This document shows, piece after piece, positions 1 through 22,829 of a stretch of DNA of 64,000 bases. Every line of letters starts with the position of its first letter. Position 1 is the first letter of the stretch. Below the pieces are notes generated by a model that saw nothing but the letters and a program-made list of their open reading frames with translations, ran no database searches and was not told the DNA's origin. Position numbers and translations under genes: made by a program. This stretch comes from Sipunculus nudus (Eukaryota; Annelida; Sipuncula; Golfingiida; Sipunculidae), in assembly GCA_026874595.1 (NCBI GenBank), contig CM049310.1, forward strand, positions 82,051,056 to 82,115,055, read 5' to 3'.

Positions 1-479
1 TTCCTACCAGTAATTACCTACCTGCCTACCATTAATATGCACACAGAGTAAGCCAGTAATCACAAAAAAAAATATGCAGAAAGGTTAGGTGAATAGCTGG
101 CTTTAACATTTTGTGATATTTACTAGCTTTTATATATAAATCTATCCCTTTTACATCTTTTATCTTTCATATTTGTTTTTTTTTACAATTAACATATCAT
201 TAATTAAAATATAAGAATTAATTATTTAGATCAATCGGCAAGTAGTGTAATCTGCAGTGTGTGGGTAAACAGAAATCAGGTTAAGGCTACCCCAGGGGTA
301 ATTGTATCCGCCAAGACAGGTTTTGTGGATACGTGGACTATAAGTTTTCACTCCCGATTACCACCGCTGCCGCGTTCGTTTTCCGAATATTTCCTCCGAG
401 AACCCTTTGCCGATCATTCTGAAAACCGGCATAATTATCTGGTCACACGAGAAATGGTGCTTAAGTACGATATATGGCA

Positions 480-645
480 CCACCTGCATTCCTCTTGCGT
501 TGTGTCCATCCATGCATTTGTTTTAAGTGAAAAGACTAATATCCCAGGAGTGGTTAAATGCATCGGCCTGAAATTGGCATGTCCATCTTGGATAGCTTAC
601 TCGTCTACATGACAGGTCGCGCCACCTATAATCAGGTACAGTAAA
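480..645 (+). repeat. Isolated copy of the 130-bp tandem unit
   Basis: It carries the CCAGGAGTGG, GGCCTGAAATT, CATCTTGGATAGC and GACAGGTCGCGCCACC segments of the array at 1400-2620. The stretches 1-480 and 645-1400 are AT-rich, with no gene or clear repeat. Confidence 0.6.
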
Positions 646-1399
646 GCCCGCTTTAGTCATGTCGTAGGTACATGCTTTATTATGATAATAACCGGGATGT
701 GATATTATGCGGGCTTCAACATCGATGTCCTTTTGAGTCGTAGATTAAGCGCTATGTCTCACATCATTATAAATAAATCGTCAGTAAAAAGGAAACAGAA
801 ACGTTAATTAATATTTTTATTTTACAATGGCATATCAAATTACTTTTATGCGCACCTGATAATTTATTTCCTGTAATTTTTCTGTCGCATGTAACAATAA
901 CTGACTCAAATATGATTTGCCAACAGAAAGTGACGCAGTGTCTGGTTCACGAGGTCAATGTCTGGAAATATGCGGCACAGTTACAACGTTATGCGAAGGT
1001 AAACTATTTTACTTGATAATCCTTGCACTTTCCCGACTCTTGCATCTTATTTTCCGGATGTTTTATTAATGACCAAAACTTCCATGAGGACTGCATGTTC
1101 AGGTTGCGGGCATTGTCAAACGATTGTCAAGTTTCACGGCGATTTATGTTTTGGATCAGGTATCGCTTTCAGTGCTCTCAAAACCTCCAGCTTTTCGTGG
1201 AACCTTAAAGGAGATTTCCAGCCGTAAACACCGTTAACAGCTCGTGCTGCATATCATCTCGGCAAAACATCACTGAGGTGTAAACTGCGGCCTTGCAAAG
1301 GTCAGAAGTTCATTATGTATGGCATGTGGTCGCAAAAATGGCCCTTTACTTGTTAACGTACGAAGAAACGCAATGATCTATATTTTCGTGGGTTCTTAA

Positions 1400-2620
1400 G
1401 GCATTAATTAGCTAAGTGCCGATGAGTGTCCCGCATGCATCACTGTACTTGCCTGTCGCGCACAGGAGGGAGATGAAATTGTTTGATACGCCTGACCGAT
1501 TACAGGCTCTTGGCCTCATTGATCTTTGATCTGATATTAATTGCGAACTGGTATCACTGCCATGGGTTCCAAGCATGACAATAAACGGCATTATATCAAT
1601 ATTCCATGATATTAAACGGTCATATTTACAATTACGTATATAGGAAATGGTTTGGAATTTCCAATTTAAATGACAATAAACGGGATTTTCTATTAAGCGA
1701 TATGTCACAAAGTGGGCTTGAATGTATTCGTAAAATACATCCATGCATTATCACAGGAGTATCTTGATGAGTGTTTTGACATGTCCATAGATCTTTGATA
1801 CATTTATCCCGTACACAAGCATTTTGGCACCACCTAAATCGTTTTCCGTAGCATCCATCCAAAAGTCTTTTTTTTAAGGGGGGGGGGGGGTGCACATATC
1901 TCAGGAGTGGCGGATATATTAGCCTGAAATTTTGCACCTTTATCCATCTTGGAAAGCATTGTCGCAGCAAAGACAGGTGGCGCCACCTATCATCCCGTTT
2001 TCATAAAATACATTAACCCCTTTTCTCAGGAATGATTTGGCGTATCGGCCTGATATTTTGCCTTTTCGTCCATTTTGGGTATATTTCTCGTACACGAGAC
2101 TAGAGGAGCTATATACAATCACGTATTTGTAGAACAGATCCATGCATTTATCTCAGTAGTGGTTTCTTGTGTCAGTCTGACATTTGTATATCTGTAGGTC
2201 TGTGATCTGTATACATGACTGATGGTGCCACCTACAATCATTTTCATCTGTCGTCCATCTGAAGGTCTTTTTGTGGTTAAAATCACACATATCTCGGAAG
2301 TTGTTCAATGTAACAGCCTGGAATTGTACACGTCTATCCATCCTGGATCCTTTTCTCACACACAAGTCAGGTAGCGGTACCTACAATAATATATCCGTAA
2401 ATTAAATTTGTGCATTAATTTCAGGAGTAGTTTAAGTATTGGCAAGCTCATAGGTCTAGGAAGGCATTATCTTGTACACATGACCGGTGGTGCCACCTAC
2501 AATAATTTTTTCTTTAGTTTCGTCCATCCGTGGATGAATTTGCGATACTTGCGCATCTGTGATGCAACAAATTTGAAGGGTTGTGTCATGTCAGGAGAGA
2601 TTCCATGTATCACTTAGTGC
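1400..2620 (+). repeat. Degenerate tandem repeat, unit about 125-135 bp
   Basis: Diverged copies of one unit follow head to tail. Each has CAGGAGTGG-like, GGCCTGAAATTT-like, CCATCTTGGA-like and ACATGACAGGTGGCGCCACC-like segments. CAGGAGT-type starts fall near 1463, 1754, 1902, 2026, 2152, 2285, 2421 and 2590. The best-ordered part is 1902-2510, with spacings of 124, 126, 133 and 136. No long ORF is shared by the copies. Confidence 0.75.
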
Positions 2621-2639
2621 ACGTCTCTCTGATTCGGCG

Positions 2640-4030
2640 GACCCACGCGGTCGCTTGTCGACTGACCATATCCCAGTTTAAATCGATATCAGATAACCTG
2701 GCGTAAACTGAAATACTTACTGTTTGAAGTATTTACAGGAAGTGATCTGCATGGACATTAATCTTTCTCCAAGACAGTGTAAATACTGAATACAACTATT
2801 TTTCCTTAAATTAATTGCTTTAAAGTATTTTGTGTATTTATTTATAAGTAATAAAACCAAACAAAGGCCATTCGGCTTAATTCTAGTTCATATAAATTTG
2901 CAAGCATGTGAGATGCTAAACACTATGCTGTCCCAGGGACGCTATTTCTTTTTGCACTGTGGAACTTCTAGTCCCCCCCCCCCCCCCCACACACACACAC
3001 ACACACTCTTTCACACATACATTTTCTCAACATAAATTATTCTCACCGGTGGAAACAGAACTCGAAAGTGTCTCCCTCTAGCAGTGCAGAAAATTAGTAA
3101 CAATTTTCAACAAATTTTCAGCAATGGTGATAAAGATAACAGGGTATATATACTGACTTCAGACACCAACCACAAAAAAACGTTTGGATACTAGGATCCG
3201 CCGCTGGTTATATCGCAATACACTTCCTGCGTCAAAATAGAGGTCGTGGTCTGAATTCTCTACACCTGTATGAATTAATCATCTTGTGTTGCACTACCTG
3301 GGTTCCAAAAAGTTGTGGAAACGTTTTGATCATGCCATATATAACAGTCAATTATGTACTCTGGTCATTTCTGAAAGATTACAATTCGTTAAAATTTGAG
3401 GATTTCTGTAAAAAAAACTCATATTTCACGAATTGATCTGAGAGCCTAACTATATGGCAAGTAAAATGCATTCTGGGGGGGGGGGGGGGGGGGGGGTATA
3501 ATATGGTATGTCTACCCTGGTTGGAAAAGTCGGAGGGTAGTTTGCCTGATTTGTCCTGCCATTGTTCCACTAAACGAAGCTGCTTTATCGTAACATTACC
3601 ATTTAAGAATTATGAAATCATTTTTTGAGAATTTAATGTAAATTAATCAGCAAATACTATATATTTTTTTAATACATCACAATAGCGCCCGCAGAAATAG
3701 TTTATGAATTAAAAAAAATGCAAAATGAAAGGAGTGTCCATTCAATCTAATTCTAGCAAATGTGTGAAAACCCTGTGAAAATGCATAGTTAGTAATAGTA
3801 AAATATATGAAACAAATGACTATTTATATTTATCGATTCAGTCAATCTGTCAAATAAGCTAATTTGTCGACATGTAGAGTTCCTGAAAAATTTTGCTCCT
3901 TTTATTAATTGCCAGTGTGAATTAGTAAATTGAACATTTCTGGCCATTTACAAATTAAATGATTTTACACCTTAACTGTATTGTGCATGTCTAACATGGA
4001 TATGGTTAAGATAACAAATAAAGCCCCATC
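2640..4030. other. Intergenic, no gene seen
   Basis: AT-rich sequence with a C run followed by (AC)n (about 2972-3005) and a G run of about 21 (3476-3496). I see no coding or RNA gene. Confidence 0.6.
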
Positions 4031-4242
4031 CAGGGGCGGATCCAGGATTGAGAAAAAAGGGGGGTCCAACCAAGGAGGTCTAATGAAATTCCTAATGAAA
4101 AGGTCATCAGATCCGGAAAAGGGGGGTCCAGGCCGCAAAATTCGTCTTAAACCATTTACAAAGGGGGGTTCGGTTAAAAAAGGGGGGGGGGGGGGGGTCC
4201 GAACTTCCCTGGTCCCCCCCCCCCCCCTTGGATCCGCTTCTG
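4031..4242. mobile_element. Small hAT-like non-autonomous element (MITE)
   Basis: The ends are inverted: CAGGGGCGGATCCAGG on the left, and the complement of CCTTGGATCCGCTTCTG on the right. The 212-bp interior has repeated GGGGGGTCC motifs and long G and C runs, with no transposase. CCATC is repeated on both sides (4026-4030 and 4243-4247). The CAGnGGCGGATCC terminus is typical of hAT-derived MITEs, but hATs normally make 8-bp duplications, so the class is inferred. Confidence 0.65.
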
Positions 4243-4936
4243 CCATCAAATGATCTGTATTTTGTATATATTTTGTCGGGTATCGAATATTTTAACTTAT
4301 TTATAAAATAAAAGGCGTTTATATTGGAGATTATAGCACCAAGACAGTCATGTATTTTGATTTATTTATTTAATAGTGCACGTTACATGGTTTTTAAGTC
4401 CTAACCTTTAAGAATCAATAGAGTGAAACAGAGTAAAAGGACTTCTTTTGTGGGCTTTAAAATATCAGCATTTTCTTTTTTATACAAAATGTACAAGTAT
4501 ACATATGTTAATAAATAGGGGTGCGCGCTATTATCGATATATCGGTATATCGCAATACGGTGATTCGAATATAGCGTATCCCTGTTCCTTTTTCAAATAG
4601 CGATCTGTCTCCTTATTTTTTAAAACGTGCCTAGAGCTACCTTTTTAGGAGTAAAAATAATGTTTCTGTTACAACTTTAGACATCTAAATGGGATGGGAT
4701 TAATGACAGGCTTAAACGAAAAGCCGCTACCGTGTGTTTAGACGTTTAGTATAGAAAATGTTCAAGTAGGCCTAATATACCATAGATCAAAGGTCCGTCT
4801 CATGGAATTTGCCCGATGACTTATTGATATACGAGTAATATTTCCATACAATACAACCAGTTTGAATTCATTAATAGAGTGCTAATCTCGGTCATAATAA
4901 TTAACCAGTCATTAATATTCTCTCCTCACATATCAG

Positions 4937-5113
4937 GATCACTGCATAAAGATCAAGTGTCAGGTCAACGGTACTATTGTCTAAAAATGGCAGAATTCCA
5001 GAATTCTCTACATGCCAAGTTATATGTAAGGCCTAAAGAAAACTTTGATTTTAAAGATTTCTTTGAGTACTTGCAAAAACAAGTACCGGGAAAATACTTT
5101 ACGAAGTACATTT
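4937..5113 (+). CDS. Exon-like open segment, 59 codons, unknown
   Basis: It is bounded by a good acceptor (CTCTCCTCACATATCAG) and a consensus donor (GTAAGT), and is open in phase 1 at both ends. It encodes a codon-like peptide including LHAKLYVRPKENFDFKDFF and LQKQVPGKYFTKYIC. I do not recognise it. It lies inside a hAT-like element, so it may be a transposon exon or a captured one. It cannot be an upstream osr exon in this form, because joining it to 7130 makes TAG. Confidence 0.35.
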
Positions 5114-5175
5114 GTAAGTGATATTACCGTATTTCCTGCTTGAAATAAACGAAAGAATGGTTAATAATAATAACA

Positions 5176-5177
<2 letters not shown>

Positions 5178-5260
<83 letters not shown>
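5178..5260. repeat. (TA)n microsatellite
   Basis: About 80 bp of alternating TA with one small interruption near 5216. Confidence 0.95.
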
Positions 5261-5262
<2 letters not shown>

Positions 5263-5639
5263 AAAACACTTCCTATAAACTTAATACAATGAAAATATCG
5301 TTATATGTATCACAACACGCTCACCACATATCGCAATATATTGCTAAACGAAATTTGTAGGCGATACCCAGCCCTATAAATAAATGACTGAATCAGTATA
5401 TCTCTTTGCACCTTGTTTAATAAATTAACAGATACTTGGGAGAAAAGGGGATTTTTGAAGGATGATACAATTTATTGTAAAATTTCTGGAAAATTAAACC
5501 CAACTTATGCATGCAGTAACAGCTAAATTATTAAAATGGTCAGATTTTTTTTTCTGTGTGAAGTTCTCAAATGAAAAGCCAAATGCATTTGACTTTCATG
5601 AAGTCTTTATCTCAGTTTTACTCGATGTAGATTCTAATC

Positions 5640-6248
5640 ACCACAGCACGTGCACCTGTATTTGAAAAATCTGTTAGGTGTAAGAAACGGTAACATCGTT
5701 ACCCCATTTCACACATTAACACATTTGGCACTTGAAATTAGTCCACCCATTGCGCAGTCTCGGGTGTACTATATGCGAGGGGTGACGACTGCTTGGAACT
5801 GTTGTGATTGCCATGAATGATTGTTTCTGCGGTGGTTGAGCAACTTGTCCACTGTTTGTCTACTTTGAGCCGGTGGTTAATCCGCCCACAGCAACTTTGC
5901 CATCAATATTTGTACGGCTTTTGGCTATATTGTCGGTGCCAGCGTGCGCGAGTTCTGGGGACACCCACGATCAATCAATATTCGAAGCCCCACCCATAAT
6001 CTATTTCGACAATATGATTGGTTGATGGGTACAGTCATTTACCAATCAGTTTGCGGCGTCGTTTTATCTTCCGGTTGCTTTGACTAATCAAACTGACATG
6101 GCAATAAATAAATCACTAAACTGATATAACACCATTACGATCTACACATTCGTACGCTCTTACTGACACGCGTCATAGGTTACTCTGATAGCAGTTATAG
6201 AGCACTGTTCTAATTGTACCAACCTGGTTAACATTGGATATCCAGAAA
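5640..6248 (+). promoter_or_regulatory. Putative osr promoter and 5' leader
   Basis: This GC-richer stretch lies directly upstream of the osr start. It has a CACGTG E-box near 5646, an inverted CCAAT box (ATTGG, 6017-6021) and a forward CCAAT box (6042-6046). An AT-rich AATAAATA stretch near 6105 is only weakly TATA-like. The transcription start cannot be fixed and probably lies between about 6100 and 6200. Confidence 0.4.
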
Positions 6249-17698
<11,450 letters not shown>

Positions 17699-18011
17699 TC
17701 ATATTTAATGTGTCACTCTAATTTCGTGTTCATATATTGTGTTCATGATCACGATTATCCCTGACTCATGTACATACAAAAATATATCGTTATTTATTTG
17801 AAATGTTTATATATTAGTGTATATATCTTAATACAGAACGCACATGCAATACACGTCACAACGTAAATATCTTAAATATGCGTAGTCTGTTAGTGAACAC
17901 GGGCAGTCTGAATTGAAAGGGGTGTAGTGAAAATCACATTTATTAAGAATCATCCCATAAGCTCTCATTTAGTTATATTATTGGTCACCATTCCATATTT
18001 TAGAACCAAGT

Positions 18012-18016
<5 letters not shown>

Positions 18017-18066
<50 letters not shown>
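18017..18066. repeat. (TA)n microsatellite downstream of osr
   Basis: About 50 bp of uninterrupted TA. Confidence 0.95.
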
Positions 18067-18068
<2 letters not shown>

Positions 18069-18094
18069 TATTTATATATATAATAACCTGTGAA

Positions 18095-18170
18095 ATTATT
18101 GGGCCATCTTGACCTCTGGCCAAAAGTGGTCTTAATTCAAAGGTGGTCATAGTATATAGGTTTTACTGTA
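18095..18170. repeat. GACCACC-type dispersed repeat, fragment
   Basis: It has the TGGCCAAAAGTGGTCTTAA and AGGTGGTCATA motifs of the copies at 28590 and 31905, and ends AGGTTTTACTGTA. Confidence 0.5.
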
Positions 18171-18218
18171 TATATATTTTAGAATATAAAAATTAGTTCC
18201 GTGGCACTGGTATTCAGA

Positions 18219-18358
18219 AATAAATTGCGGAAATGAGTATCTGCACTGCCTGATCATGTCGTTTCTGTGTCACAATGGAGACGTCTCACAGGTAATTTTT
18301 GTTATTGATATGTACATTCATTTTGTTATCGAACCTGTCTTCTGTCTCGGTTAATAAA
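18219..18358 (+). terminator. Candidate osr poly(A) signals
   Basis: AATAAA occurs at 18219-18224 and again at 18353-18358, about 520 and 655 bp after the osr stop. I saw no earlier canonical hexamer in the 3' flank. The (TA)n tract at 18017-18066 would lie inside the 3' UTR. Confidence 0.4.
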
Positions 18359-18686
18359 AAATGATGAAACGAAATGAAGGTTTTGTTGCATGAATGGCCA
18401 GTTGTGAGTGGTTGTGCAAAAACCAGTGTGTTTATGATCTAATATGACTGGATAAAGGTGCTGAGGTGCACGTATGTGCAAAAATATATGAAATTCGCTC
18501 ATGTATGATTTTGATACTGTGTATGTATATCATTCTCTGTTTAAATGCGTTTTTTTTTTCACATATAGATAGGATCTTCGTGAACTAGGGGGATTCCCTA
18601 TTAAAGGACGTCAATCAAAATTTTTTTCTGAAGACTTGTTGGACCCACTGTACATCTATATATACATCTGTCAGTTTACATATATA

Positions 18687-18688
<2 letters not shown>

Positions 18689-18745
<57 letters not shown>
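18689..18745. repeat. (TA)n microsatellite
   Basis: About 56 bp of TA. The stretch 18360-19150 otherwise holds nothing recognisable. Confidence 0.95.
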
Positions 18746-18749
<4 letters not shown>

Positions 18750-19149
18750 GCACATAAAAACACAGCTTTACGATATACCTCATGATAAGGCGTACTGGCA
18801 CAGTTTACTCCGGAAAGTGTATTTTCATGATGTGGCCTACATGAAAGTAGGACACATAGGCACATTTTGATACATACGCAAGACCATGCAATGAACTTTA
18901 AATTCAATCAGTACACAGTCGTTTGTCTTATTGAAGGATGATCATTTAATTGGTACGTAACATTAGAAATTAATAGAAGTCAATAACAGGAGTAAGCAGA
19001 CATACACTCGCTTGTGTGTGTGCGGAGGGGTGGAGGGTCAAGAGGGGGGAAGGACCTACTAAAACCATTAGTTTACGTTAGAGGTCATTATACCGGTTTA
19101 AGTGCATAAACATTTGCAATAAAAAAAATCTGTATTCTAAAGAATGCAA

Positions 19150-19650
19150 GCCTCCGCCATGTGATGGGTCGATATTTTGGGATGCTCCCATGCAACCCGC
19201 ATATGCATTCACTTATTCGGCCCGTATATTATAAGATTCAATCAAGCATAAGTGGCTATAAAATGATGAATATTCCTTGATGACGTTCCTGATTCCGGAT
19301 CATTTTTGTTGGATCCACTTCAAAATCTAACCAATTCTTTATTGGCCCATTCCCGAAATGCCCTGGGATTTCCATGAGATTCCACTGTTGATTGTCTGTA
19401 AAAAAAGACACATAAACACACACGAAAGTGGATGTATTCATACCCTCCTGGCGGAGGGAATTACTTATGTATTATCTCACACATTACTATTAATTCAATT
19501 TGGCTTAATACAAAAGTTTGCCAGTTCACGCACTTACGATCGCATTTACACCTGTTTTATATGTTGTTACGTTCTGTGTGTGAGTTAACATACATGTACT
19601 TGTGATCAGAGGAAAGATCTTGCGCATGCGCAACGACTCCCAAACAGGGA
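19150..19650 (+). repeat. Dispersed repeat family E, copy 1
   Basis: Shared landmarks are CACTTATTCGGCCC, GAATATTCCTTGATGACG, TTGGCCCATTCC and CATACCCTCCTGGCGGAGG, followed about 150 bp later by the palindrome TTGCGCATGCGCAA. Other copies are at 33440, 42050, 44825 and (reversed) 59940. No transposase or long ORF was seen. Confidence 0.65.
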
Positions 19651-20149
19651 GAGGAAAGAAGAAAGAAAAATGAAAAAGAAGCACCACAGAAACACTTGTT
19701 TTCACCATGAAAAATCTGGATTTCTGAAGTTGATTGGTTCAGTTACCAGTTGGCATGAGCGCTAGGTTTATATGTGGCGCCACTGGTCGAGCGTGGGTTA
19801 ATTAATTTTTTTTTAACATTTGTATACAGAAGTAAGCAAATGGTTTTAGAACGCCATAATGGCAGAAACCGTAATTCATTAATGAGAAAACACTATATTT
19901 GGTATATACTTAAAACAGATGGTATGTGTATATAGCCACTTTTAAGTTTAGAGAGAGAGAGAGAGGGGGGGGGGGCATGATGAAAGGAACATATACCCGA
20001 AGTTACATAATAAAACCATAATTACGTCCATAAATCTAATATATAATTATGATGTTAGGCTTGCACGGAAAAAACACGACTGAATCCCACGAATTATAGA
20101 CACTTCAAATATTAGGTCAAGAGACACATGCATAATCCAGAAAACAAAA

Positions 20150-20600
20150 GCCTTGGAGTGCACCAGTACCCTGGGGTGCAGTTTCAGTGGCTATCTGCTG
20201 TTATTTCGCCAGCTACCCGAATCTGTACGGTAACAATTTGCAATTTCAATGCATGTTAAAAGTCTCTTTGCGGTAGGTAGGCGGCTGCTCTGCCAAGGGC
20301 CCCCGGCCTCCGAGCAGACGACAGCCCACTGATGGGCGCTTAATGAGGTGTCGCGGGAGTTGTAAACCTCCAGTAGGATTCCCCTATCTTTCCACTGACG
20401 ATTTAATGAGATGCAACTTCACGATCAAGCCTCGCTTTGAATTGCTAAGTTCCGTAATGGATGTCGTTTGGAGTGTCACAGACTAAATGGTCAATTTATG
20501 ATTGTTTTATTGCAACTACTTGCTCTGAGCTAATTAACTGGTTCTCCAACTGACTTCATTTGTTGGATTTCGATTGCAATTAGGCCCAGCGCTGTAGAAA
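20150..20600. promoter_or_regulatory. Unassigned GC-richer block, possible conserved non-coding element
   Basis: It is non-repetitive, without a coding frame, and stands out from its AT-rich flanks. It contains homeodomain-type sites (GCTAATTAACTGG, TTTTATTGCAAC, GCAATTAGGCC). About 2.5 kb downstream of osr, it is a candidate enhancer by position only. A similar block without coding sense continues at 20810-21370. Confidence 0.25.
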
Positions 20601-21437
20601 TGAGAGCGAAAGGTAATTGCAGTGATTGTCTGCATAATATGACGAATGTAAAGAAAGATATGAGTAAAACTCTTATATTCGTTATTCGTTATAATCGTGA
20701 AACAGAAACCACTTTTATTTTACAACTATACGACGGAAGTAAGACACATTTTATGTATTTATCGTATGTATTCCAAAATTGATACACACACAGTTTAATG
20801 TGGTATGGGGTATGATGCCGGATTAACCCCCTGCAAGGCTCTTCACGCAAACAACAACACGAAAACACGTTAACAAAACAAGTCTTGATATGTTAAATCG
20901 TGCGACACATGATAACTTGAGTTTGTGCAGAATACGATAAGTATCCCGGATTAGGCGCGTGAGAAACCGCGGTGCCTTCTGGGACGGGCGTGGTGAGAAT
21001 TCGCTCCGACCATCTTCTTGGGGCCCTCTCTAAGTCAGGCAAACACTCGTATTAAACAGAGAAAGTCCGGGGTTTCCTAGACTCCTAGAGTAAACCAACT
21101 TCCGCACACAGAATCTATCTAATCCCCTCTTATCAACCGCGTAAAGAGGCTCTCGACATAAACTTGGTAGTGAGAACACTTCATAAAAATGTCACATGTG
21201 GCAGACGATATCGTGTGGGAGCAGTAACAGTAGGTGGTAGATGTAACAAGCCCTCAGAATCCCGTGTGATAACAGGAGGTCCATAAAACACCCTAGGGTT
21301 CTCTATTACATAGTGCTGTACCATCTCTCGTGCGACTCCAAGTGGGCCGTATCGTGACAAAGAACAAGCGTAGGATTATTATAAATTTAGCCATATGTAT
21401 ATGACGAAAATCATTGTCAGTCTAATGTAGAAAATTG

Positions 21438-21468
<31 letters not shown>

Positions 21469-21980
21469 AACTTGACAGCCGTTTTCAATAAACATGTACA
21501 TATATACTTATGGTATGAATCGGTTGTAAAATCATATTCCATGACTGAAAGATAAAAAACGACAAATGATCGATTATTAATCGATATTTCTTCTATATTA
21601 TCCATATTACCTTGCAATACATAATACCTAAAATACTGACATTCAGTCCAATATATACATCACGCTGGCCATTACCTGACGCTGTCAAGGTTATGGCCGG
21701 GTTGTTGACACTTATTCATTGTACAGGTTACCTTTATTCATAATATCTCAATTTAACACACTGAAACCTTAGAAGGATATTTTATGTATTTTATGTAGGC
21801 AAAAAGTAAACGATAGTATATATTTTTTTTGCAGTGCAAAATAGGAACAAATAGGCTTATAAATTCTAATTATAACCTATAATTAGCAAACCTACAATAT
21901 AAACGAGATGTTAGAAATTAATTGATATACATATTCATAAAACCTGACCTGAAGTATCTAATAATTTTATTTGTGCAAAC

Positions 21981-21988
21981 TATATAAA
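21981..21988 (+). promoter_or_regulatory. TATA box of a candidate small gene
   Basis: TATATAAA lies 68 bp before the ATG at 22056, which would put a start of transcription near 22012. Confidence 0.4.
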
Positions 21989-22055
21989 CCTTTTTCTTTA
22001 CATTTGCCAAAGTATAGAAAGAAAGGGAAGTTGGCGCCCCAGCTGAACTTTCGAA

Positions 22056-22340
22056 ATGGCCGAAGCCAAGCACAGCCAGCTAGGTAAAAAAAATTAAAAA
22101 GGATTGTTGTTTTTTTTTTTAAGTTTACTGTGACCCATTTTGAAAAAAAAAATCGAAATTACAGAATCGAGCTATAGCCTTAGCTTTAATTTTGTAGAAG
22201 CCACATCAAGCCCAGCGCTAAAGTATCCAAGAGACACGATCCAGCGATGCTCCCGACCTCCCGAAAGCAAAGGCAAGACGAGAACTCAGCTGAGCAAGCA
22301 GCGCAGCAGCACCATGGCCCACTCAGTCACTGACACCTGA
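22056..22340 (+). CDS. Candidate two-exon small protein, 56 residues, unknown
   Basis: Exon 1 (22056-22083) encodes MAEAKHSQL plus one base and ends at CTAG|GTAAAA. Exon 2 (22198-22340) follows the acceptor TTTAATTTTGTAG in the matching phase and runs to TGA at 22338. The 114-bp intron contains a T-rich tract. A TATA box lies 68 bp upstream of the ATG, and AATAAA is at 22391-22396. The predicted product is basic and Ser/Thr/Lys/Arg-rich (for example SKGKTRTQLSKQRSSTMAHS), with no signal peptide, membrane segment or known domain. Each signal is ordinary alone; their order is what suggests a gene. It could be chance. Confidence 0.35.
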
Positions 22341-22390
22341 TTACCCCTAACAGTAGAAGCATACGGTCAGTTTGGCGTTTTTCTGGAATC

Positions 22391-22396
22391 AATAAA
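22391..22396 (+). terminator. Poly(A) signal of the candidate small gene
   Basis: AATAAA, 51 bp after the candidate stop codon. Confidence 0.35.
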
Positions 22397-22502
22397 ATGA
22401 ATGACTTTGTTTTCTTCATTAGGATCTTAACATTTGATTTTCAGATCATTATGGAGTCCTGGACAAAGAAAATTTTCGGGAAATGATAATGTAAAAACTA
22501 TA

Positions 22503-22557
<55 letters not shown>
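22503..22557. repeat. (ATT)n microsatellite
   Basis: About 18 units, followed by (AGT)n. Confidence 0.95.
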
Positions 22558-22829
22558 TGTTTTAGTAGTAGTAGTAGTAACTATGGTAGTAGTATATAAT
22601 CATCTAAATAAGTAAAAGTACATGTAGTAGTGGTGGTTACTAATGCTATTATTATTAATATTACTGAATTTATTCTATTTCACAATTATAGTGTTTACCA
22701 CCGTTTACATAAACCAGACATTTAAATTATTAAATGTTTAAAGGACATACCGATTTTATGTTTAGCGGGAAAGGTGCTTGCCAAATACAGTTAACTGACT
22801 TATGATTAGACGCATGTCTATAGTAATGC

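Larger units (their letters stand above)
4518..5374. mobile_element. hAT-like element carrying TATCG-rich ends
   Basis: The left end GGGGTGCGCGC is followed by ATCGATATATCGGTATATCG. The right end, read on the opposite strand, starts GGGCTGGGTATCGCC and contains ATTGCGATATG. The flanking 8-mers differ at one base (AATAAATA and TATAAATA), as expected for a slightly mutated hAT duplication. The interior holds the exon-like ORF at 4937-5113 and a (TA)n tract. Boundaries are approximate. Confidence 0.5.

Noticed and set aside
3965-4253. Overlapping proline-rich and glycine-rich ORFs
   Set aside because: They are produced by G and C runs within the hAT-like MITE.
4937-5113. Upstream osr exon
   Set aside because: Joining it to the exon at 7130 creates an in-frame TAG at the junction, and it lies inside a hAT-like element.
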